Positions 40,172 through 49,236 of a stretch of DNA of 64,000 nucleotides are shown in pieces. The stretch's first letter is position 1. Each line of letters opens with the position of its first letter. A program made the translations under genes and the position numbers. This DNA comes from an uncultured Eubacteriales bacterium (GTDB taxonomy: Bacteria; Bacillota; Clostridia; Oscillospirales; CAG-272), in contig CAKSLQ010000005.1 in assembly GCA_934467415.1 (NCBI GenBank), positions 124,001 through 188,000 of the forward strand, in the 5' to 3' direction. The notes beneath the pieces were generated by a model. It searched no databases. It saw nothing but the letters and a program-made list of their open reading frames with translations, and had not been told where the DNA came from.

Positions 40172-41989
40172 ATGAAAAGAGTTCTGGCTCTCCTGCTGTG
40201 CCTCGTGGCCGTTGTGCTGCCGCTCGCGTCCTGCGGCGGTTCCATCAACATGACGGATGAGGATAAGGGAGACATTTTTCACGCCTACATTACCGGCGAT
40301 ATATATGCGTTTGACCCGGGCATCGACATGACGGACAAGTCGTCGGTCAAGCTGCTCGGTATGCTTTTTGAGGGGCTTTACCGCCTCGATGCCAAGGGCA
40401 AGGCCGTCAAGGCGCTGGCCGACAAGGTCACGATCCTCGAAAACGAAGCGGATCATGAATACAAGATGCAGATTTCCATCAAGGAGACCAAGTGGTCGGA
40501 CGGCCGCTCGCTGACGGCGGACGACTTTGTCTTCGCATGGAAGCGCCTGATGGAATGCACCAATCAAAGCACCGCAGCCGCCCTGCTGTACGAGGTGAAG
40601 AACGCGCGCGCCGTCAAGGCGGGCGACGCCTCGATCGACGACCTCGGCGTGGTCGCGCTGGATACATATCTGCTCGAGATCACGTTTGAGGAAAAGATCG
40701 ACTACGAGAACTTCAAGAAGAATCTCGCCTCCGTCGCGCTGGTGCCGCTCCGCGAGGAGTCGGTCGCAAACAACGATCGCTACTGGTCGCGCAGACATGC
40801 GACCCTCGTCTCCAACGGCCCGTTCGCCATCAAGGAGATCGACCGCGACGAGAACACCATGCGCATCGAGCGCAACAACTATTACTACCGTGACACCGAG
40901 GAAGACAAGCTGGATCGCTATGTCAAGCCTTACCGCATTCTTGTGACCTTTATTAAAGAGGAAGACAAGCCGCAGGGCCAGCGCGCTTATGCGGACGATC
41001 TTGATGCGATCTACGCGGCATATCAGGCCGAGGCCGACTTCATCTACATGGGCGACGTGCCGCTGGCACAGCGCGCCGCGCTGAAAAAGCAGGCACATCT
41101 TACCGATGCAAACTCGACCTATTCCTACCTGTTCAACACGAGAAACGCGCTGTTTGCGGATGCAAGAGTCCGCCGCGCGCTCTCGATGGCGATTGACCGC
41201 CGGGCGATTGCCGATCTGCTGGTCTATGCGGATCCCGCAACCGGCTTGATTGCAAACACCGTCTTCAATGCGACCGAGGGCAAGACCTTCCGCAAGGTGC
41301 AGGGCGATGTGCTGAAGACCACCGCGGATGCGGACGGCGCGCGCGCACTGCTCGCCGAGGCGGGCGTCTCGGGCGGCAGCTTTACGCTTGCCTACAGACA
41401 GAACGAGTGCGAGACTGCCGTGGCCGAATACGTCAAGGGCGTGTGGGAATCGCTCGGCTTTACGGTCGAGCTGAAACCGCTGACCGCCATTCGCGAGACC
41501 GTCATAGAGAACTCCGAGGAAATCGATTATCTGATCGATTCCGTCGAGGAAGCGTACGATACCGGCGACTTCGACGTGCTGGCCATCGACGTCTCGATGC
41601 AGTCCACCGACGCGTTCCCCGCGCTGGCCGTCTATGCGCTGACCTTCTCGGGCAGCGGCATCGACATGACAAGCGCAAACTATGACTATCTGCCGCATGT
41701 GAGCGGCTTCAACGACGAAGGGTACAACGAGATCATCGAGCGTGCCTATGCCGAAAAGAACATCAAGGCGCGCGCGGACATTCTGGCCGAGGCGGAACGC
41801 TATCTGATGGAGCAGATGCCCGTGATGCCGATCGTCTTCAACAAGGATTGCTATCTCGCAAAGAAAACGCTGACCGGGCTCGGCACAAGCTACCTCGGTT
41901 ACCGCGACTTCTCGGATGCCGGATACAAGGGATATAAATTCGTTCCCGAAACGGATGACGCAGAAACGACATCCGCCGACGGAAACTGA
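40172..41989 (+). CDS. Oligopeptide ABC transporter substrate-binding lipoprotein (SBP family 5)
   Basis: 605 residues; CCGGAGG lies 11 bases before the ATG. The signal peptide ends in lipobox LASC (Cys near residue 21), so the protein is lipid-anchored outside the membrane. The OppA/DppA-type fold is recognised by the KLLGMLFEGLYRLD start, SDGRSLTADDFVFAWKRL and LSMAIDRRAIADLL. No permease or ATPase genes adjoin it, so it must serve a transporter encoded elsewhere or act as a peptide sensor. Followed by a terminator. Confidence 0.92.
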   Translation: MKRVLALLLCLVAVVLPLASCGGSINMTDEDKGDIFHAYITGDIYAFDPGIDMTDKSSVKLLGMLFEGLYRLDAKGKAVKALADKVTILENEADHEYKMQISIKETKWSDGRSLTADDFVFAWKRLMECTNQSTAAALLYEVKNARAVKAGDASIDDLGVVALDTYLLEITFEEKIDYENFKKNLASVALVPLREESVANNDRYWSRRHATLVSNGPFAIKEIDRDENTMRIERNNYYYRDTEEDKLDRYVKPYRILVTFIKEEDKPQGQRAYADDLDAIYAAYQAEADFIYMGDVPLAQRAALKKQAHLTDANSTYSYLFNTRNALFADARVRRALSMAIDRRAIADLLVYADPATGLIANTVFNATEGKTFRKVQGDVLKTTADADGARALLAEAGVSGGSFTLAYRQNECETAVAEYVKGVWESLGFTVELKPLTAIRETVIENSEEIDYLIDSVEEAYDTGDFDVLAIDVSMQSTDAFPALAVYALTFSGSGIDMTSANYDYLPHVSGFNDEGYNEIIERAYAEKNIKARADILAEAERYLMEQMPVMPIVFNKDCYLAKKTLTGLGTSYLGYRDFSDAGYKGYKFVPETDDAETTSADGN

Positions 41990-42008
41990 CAGCATCTTCC
42001 GATATAAG

Positions 42009-42059
42009 GCGCGCCGCAACCGGATTTCCAACGAGATTTGTCCATGCGGCGCGCTTTTT
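42009..42059 (+). terminator. Terminator after the lipoprotein gene
   Basis: GCGCGCCGCA and TGCGGCGCGC pair across a 26-base loop and run into TTTTT. Confidence 0.75.
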
Positions 42060-42070
42060 GCATTTTTGCC

Positions 42071-42099
42071 TTGACTTCACCGTCGGTTGATGTTAGAAT
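42071..42099 (+). promoter_or_regulatory. Promoter of the DUF4364 gene
   Basis: TTGACT at 42071-42076, spacer 17, TAGAAT at 42094-42099. Confidence 0.65.
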
Positions 42100-42125
42100 A
42101 AAAAACACGCGAAAGGAGGGGGAGT

Positions 42126-42689
42126 ATGGGCGCCAGACTGAAAAACAAAAACGATATCAAAATATTCATACTTTACCTCCTGCAGAATATCAACTATCCG
42201 CTCGACTTTCCCACCATCAACGACATCGTCGTGCAGGATGAATATGTCAACTATTTTGACTTTGCCGAGTGCTTTGCCGAGATTCTTGACATGGGGCATG
42301 TGGTCGAGGAGATCAGCACGGACGAGAAGACCGGGGAGAAGATCACGCGCTACCGGATCTCGCCGCTCGGCTCCGCCGTGGTCTGCCAGCTCCAGAGCGG
42401 GCTGCTTCGTTCGATCCGTGAGCGCAGCCTGAAGAGCGCGCTCAAGCTGCTCTCGTTCAAAAAGCGGGGCGCCGAGGTCAGCTGCCATACGGCCGAGCTG
42501 GACGACGGCAAGTACGCCATCGAGTGTGTGATCACCGAGATGGGCAAGGAAATTCTGCATATCAATCTGGTGGACGACTCCGCCCAGCGCGTCGAGCGCA
42601 TGAAGGCAAATTTTGAGGACCGTCCCGACACAATTTACAAGGGAATCATGGCGTTGCTCGCAGGCGAGGTCGATTATCTTCTGAATTGA
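42126..42689 (+). CDS. DUF4364 family protein (winged-helix-like)
   Basis: 187 residues. The N-terminal 75 residues (DIKIFILYLLQNINYPLDF, INDIVVQDEYVNYFDFAECF) read as a winged helix like that of PadR/MarR regulators, followed by a beta-rich C-terminal half. DUF4364 is common in Clostridia and is suspected to be a DNA-binding regulator without known targets. GAAAGGAGG precedes the ATG. The sigma factor gene follows after its own promoter. Confidence 0.85.
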   Translation: MGARLKNKNDIKIFILYLLQNINYPLDFPTINDIVVQDEYVNYFDFAECFAEILDMGHVVEEISTDEKTGEKITRYRISPLGSAVVCQLQSGLLRSIRERSLKSALKLLSFKKRGAEVSCHTAELDDGKYAIECVITEMGKEILHINLVDDSAQRVERMKANFEDRPDTIYKGIMALLAGEVDYLLN

Positions 42690-42845
42690 CCGCTGCCCGC
42701 AGGCGTTTGACGATGGAGATTTCCGTATTCTGCAAGCGGGCTTTGCGGGCGCCCTGTGCGCCGAAAAAGTCCGTTTTTTGCGTTAAAAGGTCGAAAAAAC
42801 CGAAATTTTGTGAAAAATGCTCAAAAAAATATTTGCGATTTCCTA

Positions 42846-42873
42846 TTGACATTATGCAAAATAATGGTATAAT
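42846..42873 (+). promoter_or_regulatory. Promoter of the sigma factor gene
   Basis: TTGACA at 42846-42851, spacer 16, TATAAT at 42868-42873. Confidence 0.8.
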
Positions 42874-42902
42874 GAAAACATGCAGGATTTGAGAGGTTGA
42901 TT

Positions 42903-43490
42903 GTGAACAGACAAGAGGATGCAAAAGCCGATGAAGTCGCGCGGCTTCTGCCGATGATCCGGCGGGGCAGCAACGCGGCGTTTCTGCGCCTGTCCGAGCT
43001 GTATGCGCCTCTCCTCGAGAGCGAGGTCGCCCGCTATGCGGCAAGCCTCCCGTCCGCCGATCTTGATGATCTGCGGCAGAGCGCGTCGGTTTCGCTTTAC
43101 CGTGCGGCGCTGGCCTTTCGCGGCGACCGCGGCGTTACGTTCGGTCTGTTTGCAAAGATCTGCATCGTCAACGGCATTGCCGATTCGCTGCGGTATATCC
43201 GCGGCAAGGGGACCACGCTCAGCATGGACGATCTTGCCGAGAGTGAGCAGCCCGGCGACGGCGAGCCGAATCCGCAGAGCCTGCTGCTCGACAAGGAACA
43301 GGCGGGGGAGACCCGCCGACAGATCCGGGCGATGCTTTCGCCTCTCGAATATGAGATTTTTGAAATGTATATCAGCGGTTTTTCCTATGCTGAGATTGCC
43401 TCGCGTATCGGAAAAAGTCAGAAGTCGGTAGACAACGCTCTTTGCAGGATCAAGAAGAAACTCAGACAAAATCTAAAACGACCGGTGTAA
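42903..43490 (+). CDS. Sigma-70 family RNA polymerase sigma factor (SigH-like)
   Basis: 195 residues. GTG at 42903 is the start because GAGAGG lies 6 bases before it; the TTG at 42897 directly abuts that site. Region 2 is seen at about 10-90 (GSNAAFLRLSELYAPLLE, DLDDLRQSASVSLYRAAL) and region 4 at about 137-190 (LSPLEYEIFEMYISGFSYAEIASRIGKSQKSVDNALCRIKKKL). The layout fits the SigH/sporulation-type or an alternative sigma factor; which regulon cannot be told. No anti-sigma gene adjoins. Confidence 0.88.
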   Translation: MNRQEDAKADEVARLLPMIRRGSNAAFLRLSELYAPLLESEVARYAASLPSADLDDLRQSASVSLYRAALAFRGDRGVTFGLFAKICIVNGIADSLRYIRGKGTTLSMDDLAESEQPGDGEPNPQSLLLDKEQAGETRRQIRAMLSPLEYEIFEMYISGFSYAEIASRIGKSQKSVDNALCRIKKKLRQNLKRPV

Positions 43491-43504
43491 AATCGGTTTT
43501 ATAT

Positions 43505-43571
43505 GCCCGAATAGCTTAAAGCACAGAGCGTTGGAAATGCAAAGGTGTCGGTTTGAATCCGTCTTGGGGCA
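43505..43571 (+). pseudogene. Degenerate tRNA relic
   Basis: GCCCGAA at the 5' end can pair with TTGGGGC at the 3' end (one mismatch). GCTT/GAGC form a D stem, and CGG-TTTGAAT-CCG a T arm close to the TTCGAAT consensus. The anticodon arm appears to have lost about 5 bases (GTTGGAAATGCAAAGG) and no normal anticodon loop forms; there is no CCA. The body resembles clostridial Arg-type tRNAs from memory. Probably a dead tRNA gene between the sigma factor and zinc-ribbon genes. Confidence 0.45.
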
Positions 43572-43608
43572 AAAAACTATCTACCATTTAGAAGCGAGGT
43601 AAGAAACA

Positions 43609-43887
43609 ATGTATCAGGACAAGACTTTGAAGTGCAAGGACTGCGGCGCGGAGTTCGTATTCACGGCAAGTGAACAGGAATTCTATGCAGAGAAGGGCTT
43701 CCAGAACGAGCCCCAGAGATGCAAGCCCTGCAGAGACGCGAGAAAGAACCAGGCTCGCGCACAGAAGGAGTACTTCACGACCGTTTGCGCAAACTGCGGT
43801 AAGGAAGCGCGCGTTCCGTTCCAGCCTTCAAACGACAGACCGGTTTATTGCAGCGAGTGCTTTGCCGCAATGAAAGAGGGACACTGA
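43609..43887 (+). CDS. Zinc-ribbon domain protein with four CxxC pairs
   Basis: 92 residues with two zinc ribbons: KCKDCGAEF with RCKPCRDAR in the first half and VCANCGKEA with YCSECFAAM in the second. The linker is basic (RKNQARAQKEY). This small protein is widespread and abundant in Clostridia and is thought to bind nucleic acid, but its function is unknown. GAGG lies 12 bases before the ATG. A terminator follows. Codon use suggests strong expression. Confidence 0.9.
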   Translation: MYQDKTLKCKDCGAEFVFTASEQEFYAEKGFQNEPQRCKPCRDARKNQARAQKEYFTTVCANCGKEARVPFQPSNDRPVYCSECFAAMKEGH

Positions 43888-43937
43888 ATCCGAGACACTT
43901 CGGGCATGGCCGTAAGGCCGCCGTATCATTCGGTTTC

Positions 43938-43966
43938 AAAGGCATGACTTTTTTGTCATGCCTTTT
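43938..43966 (+). terminator. Terminator of the zinc-ribbon gene
   Basis: AAAGGCATGAC and GTCATGCCTTT pair around TTTTTT, ending in T. Confidence 0.85.
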
Positions 43967-44096
43967 CTCTTTTTGTCGGCTTTTACGAAAAATATCCGCG
44001 CGGAGACTTGCGCGTTCGGCCCGCTTATGGTATACTTTAATATGTATAACGATATGCTGCGCGATGCGGCAGAAAAATGAAAAGTTGAGAACAACA

Positions 44097-44897
44097 ATGG
44101 CTTATAAAGAACATCGAGATTTCAAGCGGAAGCCCATCCGCCGCGACGTGACCCCCGAGGTTGCCGAGGGGACGGTCATCGGGCGCAACGCCGTGCGCGA
44201 GCTGCTGAAAAGCGGCCGCGACGTGGACAAGATTTTCGTGCAGCGCGGCGAGCGGGAAGGCTCGATCACGATGCTGGTCGCCGAGGCGCTGGAACGGAAG
44301 ATCCCGGTCGTCGAGGCCGAAAAGCCGAAGCTGGACGCGATGGCGGGCGGCGGCAATCACCAGGGTATCGCGGCCATGGCGGCGCAGAAGGCGTATGCCA
44401 CGGTGGACGAGATCCTGGCCATCGCTGCGGAAAGAGGGGAGAAGCCCTTTGTGCTGATCCTCGACGGTGTGGAGGATCCGCACAATCTCGGCGCGATCAT
44501 CCGCAGTGCGGATGTGTTCGGCGTACACGGGGTCATCATTCCGAAGCGGCGCGCCAGCGGCGTGACCGCCACGGTCGAGAAGGCCTCGGCGGGGGCGCTG
44601 GAGTATATGGCTGTCGCGAAGGTGACCAACATCAGCGATACGATCGACTACCTGAAGGAGAAGGGGCTCTGGATCTATGCGGCCGAGGTCGGCGGCGAGG
44701 ACTATGACAGGGTCAACTTTGGGGACGGTGCGGTCGGCATCGTGCTCGGCAGTGAGGGCGGCGGCACGTCCCGCCTGGTGCTGGAAAAGTGCGATTTCCG
44801 CGTCACGATCCCGAACTACGGGCACGTCAATTCACTCAATGTATCCTGCGCGGCCGCGGTCGTGCTGGCAAAGGCATCCGGGCAGAGACATCAATAA
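44097..44897 (+). CDS. rlmB: 23S rRNA (guanosine-2'-O-)-methyltransferase, RlmB/TrmH family
   Basis: 266 residues. The N-terminal substrate-binding domain (VIGRNAVRELLKSGRDVDKIFVQRG) precedes a SPOUT knot methyltransferase domain with the three motifs LDGVEDPHNLGAIIRSAD, IVLGSEGGGTSRL and IPNYGHVNSLNVSCAAAVVL. It methylates a 23S rRNA guanosine ribose using SAM. The ATG at 44097 has only a weak TTGAGA upstream. The P-type-ATPase-like gene follows at 27 bases. Confidence 0.93.
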   Translation: MAYKEHRDFKRKPIRRDVTPEVAEGTVIGRNAVRELLKSGRDVDKIFVQRGEREGSITMLVAEALERKIPVVEAEKPKLDAMAGGGNHQGIAAMAAQKAYATVDEILAIAAERGEKPFVLILDGVEDPHNLGAIIRSADVFGVHGVIIPKRRASGVTATVEKASAGALEYMAVAKVTNISDTIDYLKEKGLWIYAAEVGGEDYDRVNFGDGAVGIVLGSEGGGTSRLVLEKCDFRVTIPNYGHVNSLNVSCAAAVVLAKASGQRHQ

Positions 44898-44924
44898 ATA
44901 CGGCGCAAGAAGGAGTTTGGATTT

Positions 44925-47285
44925 ATGGATGAAAAGAACAATCGGGAGCTGTCTGTGGACGAGCTGCTTGCCAAACTGAAAAGCAACCTGATGGAAGAAA
45001 GTCAGACGGCCGAGGCGGCCGATCCCGCCCCCGAGGCAGCCGCACCCGCCATGGATGCAGGCGAAGGCTCCGCACCCGAAGCGCCGGAGGCCGACGGGAA
45101 AGCGGAAGCGCCCGCCGCCGCGGCGGAAACGGCCGAGACGGCCGTCGAGGAAATCGACGAGATGATCGGCGGCGGCGCGGAGGCGGAGACCTCGGAGGAA
45201 GAACCCGAGACGCCGCCCGCAGCGCAGGCGCTGCCCGAGGTGGACGAAAACGATATTTTTGCGGCATGGGGACTGACGCCCGGCGATGTGAAAAAGGAAA
45301 AGACGCAGCCTGCGGCAGCGGAAACGGCGGCCGAAAAGCCCGCCGACACGGGGTATACCTCCCCGACGGCGAAGCGCACACTGCGCTACCGCATCGCCCG
45401 CGTGGAGAAAAAGGACGACTTCGCCGCGCGCAAGCAGACCGAGACGCAGAAGGATTCGGTCGACTTTGACCGCACCGACTATACGCTCATCAAGCAGGCG
45501 CTCGGCATGGAAAAGCCCGCCGAGGGGTGGGCGGACACGGACGCGGCGTTTGAGGTCGTGCCGGAGAGCACGGGCATCCCGGACTCCATCGACGCGCCGC
45601 GCGAGGAGTTTACATACCAGCGGCAGCGCGACGACATCGTCGCCGCCTACAAAAAGAAGCTGCGCCGTTCGCGCATCAAGCTGATTTTCACTGCGCTGGC
45701 GGCGCTTGCGCTCCTGTGTATCGAATGCCTGCCCACGCTCGGCGTGGCGGCCCCCGAGATTTTTGACCGCGGCTATTATCCGGTCGTCTGGTCGATGGCG
45801 ACCCTGCAGCTTCTGCTGATTGCGGGCGCGTTCTGCTACCGGGAGATCGTCAACGGCACGCTCGGCCTCTTCCGCGGCCGCCTGACGGGCGGCGGCGTGC
45901 TGGCGATCTTCATGCTGCTCAGCGTGATCTGCGACATCGTCAGCTGCGTGGGCGGCGCCGGGACCGAGGTCTACAACTTTTCGGCGGCGCTCTGCGCGCT
46001 CGTGATCCGCTGGTTTGACTATTCCGACCTGCGCCGCGAGTCGATGGCGTTTGAAATCGCGTCCGCGCCGGGGCAGGGCAAATATGTCGCCGCGCACATG
46101 AGCGAGGAGGAGACCGCGCGGATCGGCGGCGACGATTCGGACGCACTTGCGCTCTGCGCGGAGAAGTGCGGCTTTGTCGAGAACTATTTCGCCCGCACCG
46201 AAAAGGTGCGCACCGGTGACTTCGCAATCAACCGTTATCTTGTACCGATCACGCTGACCGTGGCGCTGATTGCCGCGATCGTGGACGGCGTCCGGGGCGG
46301 CGGCGGGCTTTCCGCCGTCTCCACGTTTGACGCGGTGCTGGCCATCGGCCTGCCTGCGCTGATCTTCCTCGGCGGCAGCTACCCGCTCTACAGCGCGGCA
46401 AAGAAGCTCTTCAAAAGCGAAAGCGCCCTCATCGGCGAGACCGCACCCGAGGAATATGCAGGCGCATCGGTCATCTGCTTTGACGATGCGGACGCATTCC
46501 CGTCCTACGGCGTGTCGCTCGAAAACCTGCGCATTTACGGCAAGGGAGACATCGAGACCATCATCGAACAGATGGGCGCGGTGTTCGGCAAGCTGGGCGG
46601 CCCCCTCCGCCATGTGTTCAGTCTGATGACGGCGGATTGTCCCCGCCCCTATCACACCAAGATTGAGGCGATCTGCGAGGACGGCGTCTGCGCCCGTGTG
46701 GACGGCAAAACGCTGTTCATCGGCAGCGCCTCCTATATGGAGGCCAACGGCCTCGTCGTCTCGGACAAGAGTGACGAGCTCGGCGGCAAGCGCTTCTCCA
46801 CGATGTATCTGGCGCAGGACGGCGCGCTCCGCGCGAAGTTCTTCATCCGATACACGGTGGACGGCGGCTTCGAGACGATGGTGCGCAAGCTGGCGCGCCA
46901 CGGCATCGCATCGGTTATCCTGACCGGCGACTCCAACATCAGCGATGAGCTGCTGGCGCGCTCGATGGATCTTTCGCGTCTGCCCGTCAAGGTGGTCAGA
47001 CGCCGCGGCTTTGAAAACACGCTGCACGGCGAACGTGCCGACAGCGGCGTGGTCACGCGCGGCGGCGTTTCGGACCTTGTCGGCGCGGTCACGATGTGTG
47101 ACAAGCTCTGCCGCGTCTTTACCACGCTGAAGGCGGCCAAGATCGCGTCGGTCGTGATCTGCGCGGCGCTGTGCGCCGTGGCGGGCTGGCTCGGCATGGG
47201 CAATGCGGCAAGCTCGATGTATGCCGCGATCTACCAGCTGTTCTGGCTGATCCCGTGCCTGCTTGTTTCTAAATTCAACTTATAA
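44925..47285 (+). CDS. Diverged P-type-ATPase-like membrane protein lacking the DKTG motif
   Basis: 786 residues. Residues 1-130 are acidic and Ala/Glu/Pro rich, without obvious fold. Six hydrophobic segments follow (about 250-340, 435-490 and 730-780), with soluble parts between, in the layout of a P1-type ATPase. At the phosphorylation site the protein reads ICFDDADAFPSYG (Asp520) instead of DKTGT, the transmembrane CPC-like site is GLP, and the hinge reads VILTGDSNISDEL (Asp669) where active pumps have TGDGxND. Catalytic pumping is therefore unlikely. Function unknown. AAGGAG precedes the ATG. Confidence 0.65.
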   Translation: MDEKNNRELSVDELLAKLKSNLMEESQTAEAADPAPEAAAPAMDAGEGSAPEAPEADGKAEAPAAAAETAETAVEEIDEMIGGGAEAETSEEEPETPPAAQALPEVDENDIFAAWGLTPGDVKKEKTQPAAAETAAEKPADTGYTSPTAKRTLRYRIARVEKKDDFAARKQTETQKDSVDFDRTDYTLIKQALGMEKPAEGWADTDAAFEVVPESTGIPDSIDAPREEFTYQRQRDDIVAAYKKKLRRSRIKLIFTALAALALLCIECLPTLGVAAPEIFDRGYYPVVWSMATLQLLLIAGAFCYREIVNGTLGLFRGRLTGGGVLAIFMLLSVICDIVSCVGGAGTEVYNFSAALCALVIRWFDYSDLRRESMAFEIASAPGQGKYVAAHMSEEETARIGGDDSDALALCAEKCGFVENYFARTEKVRTGDFAINRYLVPITLTVALIAAIVDGVRGGGGLSAVSTFDAVLAIGLPALIFLGGSYPLYSAAKKLFKSESALIGETAPEEYAGASVICFDDADAFPSYGVSLENLRIYGKGDIETIIEQMGAVFGKLGGPLRHVFSLMTADCPRPYHTKIEAICEDGVCARVDGKTLFIGSASYMEANGLVVSDKSDELGGKRFSTMYLAQDGALRAKFFIRYTVDGGFETMVRKLARHGIASVILTGDSNISDELLARSMDLSRLPVKVVRRRGFENTLHGERADSGVVTRGGVSDLVGAVTMCDKLCRVFTTLKAAKIASVVICAALCAVAGWLGMGNAASSMYAAIYQLFWLIPCLLVSKFNL

Positions 47286-47287
47286 TA

Positions 47288-47313
47288 GGGGCTGTGAAAA
47301 AAGCGCAGACCGA
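47288..47313 (+). repeat. 26-base dispersed repeat, copy 2
   Basis: GGGGCTGTGAAAA + AAGCGCAGACCGA, one substitution from 26478-26503. Here its GGGGCT can pair with AGCCCC just downstream. Confidence 0.6.
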
Positions 47314-47350
47314 GTCTTTTTCCCGAGCCCCTGATTCGGAGGATAATCAT

Positions 47351-47382
47351 AAAGGGGTTGTAATGTTTTTACAACCCCTTTT
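47351..47382 (+). terminator. Terminator before the radical SAM genes
   Basis: AAAGGGGTTGTAA pairs with TTACAACCCCTTT and ends in T. It separates the ATPase-like gene from the radical SAM operon by a hairpin only 18 bases before the next ATG. Confidence 0.85.
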
Positions 47383-47400
47383 GAGAGGAAGTTTCTACGC

Positions 47401-49236
47401 ATGAATTCAACCATTCTGAAAAGCGTGTCCAAGCCCGGCCGCTACTGCGGCGGGGAATACGGGCAGATCGTCAAGGACAAGGCGGGTATCAACTGCCGCG
47501 TGGCGTTCTGCTTCCCGGACACCTACGAGATCGGCATGTCCAACCTCGGGCTGCGCATCCTGTACGGCGTGCTGAACCGCGAGCCGGACGTCTGGTGCGA
47601 GCGCGTGTTTGCCCCCTGGCTCGATATGCAGGAGCAGATGCAGAAGTATGCGCTTCCGCTCTGCGCGCTTGAGAGCGGCGACCCGGTCGGCGGCTTCGAC
47701 ATCGTCGCGTTCACGCTGCAATACGAGATGTGTTACACCACGGTGCTGAACATGCTGTCGCTTGCCGGGATTCCGCTGCTGTCATCCGCGCGCGGCGAGG
47801 ACGCGCCGATCATCATCGGCGGCGGGCACTGCGCGTACAACCCCGAGCCGATCGCGGATTTCTTCGACATTTTCTCCATCGGCGAGGGCGAGGAAGCCCT
47901 GCCGGAGCTTGCGCGGCTGTACATCTCGATGAAGCAGGACGGCAGCTACACAAGGGCGGCGTTCCTGCACGAAGCGGCCAAACTCGAGGGCTTCTATGTG
48001 CCGTCGCTTTACGCCGTGGATTACAACCCGGACGGCACGATCGCGGCCATCACGCCGAAGTATGACGACATCCCGAAGAAGGTGCGCAAGCGCATCATCC
48101 GCGACCTCGATAAGGTGTTCTATCCTACCTCGACCTACCTGCCGTTCATCGAGACCGTGCAGGACAAAATGGTGCTCGAGGTGTACCGCGGCTGCATCCG
48201 CGGCTGCCGCTTCTGCCAGGCGGGCATGGTCTGCCGCCCTGTGCGGGAGAAGACCGTGGACAAGCTGTTTGACGACGCCAAGTGCATGTACAAAAACTTC
48301 GGCTATGATGAGATGACGCTCTCCTCGCTCTCGATCAGCGACTATTCGCAGATCGACGCGCTCACCGACCGCTTTGCCGCGTGGGCGACCGAACACCACA
48401 TCAGTCTGTCGCTGCCGTCGCTCCGCCTCGACAGCTTCACGCGCGAACTCATGGACAAGGTGTCCACCGTCAAGACGGGTAGCCTCACCTTCGCGCCCGA
48501 GGCGGGGACGCAGCGCCTGCGCGACGCAATCAACAAGAACGTCTGCGAGGCGGATCTGCTCCGCGCGGTCAATGTGGCCTACGACGTGGGCAAAACGGCG
48601 GTCAAGCTCTATTTCATGAACGGGCTGCCCACCGAGACCGACGAGGACATCGAGGGCATCGCGCTGCTGGCTAAGCGCGTGATCGAGGAATACTACGCAA
48701 ATCCGAACACCGACAAGCGCAAGCGCCCCTCGGTCACCATCAGCGTCGCCTGCTTCGTGCCGAAGCCGTTCACCCCGTTCCAGTGGGAGAAGCAGGACAC
48801 CTTCGAGATGCTGATGCGCAAGCAGGAGCTGCTCAAAAGCAAAATCACCGACCGCAAGATCGTCTACAATTACCACGACGCCAGCGTCTCCTATCTCGAG
48901 GCCGTCTTCGCCCGCGGCGACCGTCGGCTTGCCAAAGCGCTGCTGCTGGCCAACGAACGCGGCTTCAAGTTTGACGCCTGGACCGAGTGCTTCTCGCACG
49001 AACGCTGGCAGGAGGTCTTCCGCGACGCGGGCATCGACCCGGATTTCTACGCGACGCGCGGCTTCGGCCTCGACGAGGTGCTGCCGTGGGATGTAATCGA
49101 CTGCGGCGTGACGAAGGACTTCCTGCGCCGCGAGCGCGAGCGCGCCTATGCCGGGACGCCCACGCCCAACTGCCGCGAGAAATGCAGCGGCTGCGGCGCA
49201 AATTCGCTGGGAGGTGAGCGCAGATGCTGCCCGTAA
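47401..49236 (+). CDS. B12-binding-domain radical SAM protein, TIGR03960 type
   Basis: 611 residues. An N-terminal cobalamin-binding-like domain (about 15-185: FPDTYEIGMSNLGLRILY, IIIGGGHCAYNPEP) precedes the radical SAM core with the Fe-S motif Cys-x3-Cys-x2-Cys in GCIRGCRFCQAG near residue 265. A C-terminal Cys-rich tail (NCREKCSGCGAN) may hold a second cluster. The family always pairs with the TIGR03936 protein encoded next and is thought to modify RNA or a cofactor; the reaction is not established. GAGAGG lies 9 bases before the ATG. Confidence 0.92.
   Translation: MNSTILKSVSKPGRYCGGEYGQIVKDKAGINCRVAFCFPDTYEIGMSNLGLRILYGVLNREPDVWCERVFAPWLDMQEQMQKYALPLCALESGDPVGGFDIVAFTLQYEMCYTTVLNMLSLAGIPLLSSARGEDAPIIIGGGHCAYNPEPIADFFDIFSIGEGEEALPELARLYISMKQDGSYTRAAFLHEAAKLEGFYVPSLYAVDYNPDGTIAAITPKYDDIPKKVRKRIIRDLDKVFYPTSTYLPFIETVQDKMVLEVYRGCIRGCRFCQAGMVCRPVREKTVDKLFDDAKCMYKNFGYDEMTLSSLSISDYSQIDALTDRFAAWATEHHISLSLPSLRLDSFTRELMDKVSTVKTGSLTFAPEAGTQRLRDAINKNVCEADLLRAVNVAYDVGKTAVKLYFMNGLPTETDEDIEGIALLAKRVIEEYYANPNTDKRKRPSVTISVACFVPKPFTPFQWEKQDTFEMLMRKQELLKSKITDRKIVYNYHDASVSYLEAVFARGDRRLAKALLLANERGFKFDAWTECFSHERWQEVFRDAGIDPDFYATRGFGLDEVLPWDVIDCGVTKDFLRRERERAYAGTPTPNCREKCSGCGANSLGGERRCCP

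Noticed and set aside
44832..47027. 731-codon minus-strand frame opposite the ATPase-like gene
   Set aside because: The plus-strand frame has membrane segments, a ribosome binding site and family-like blocks. The minus frame is Arg/His-rich without domains.
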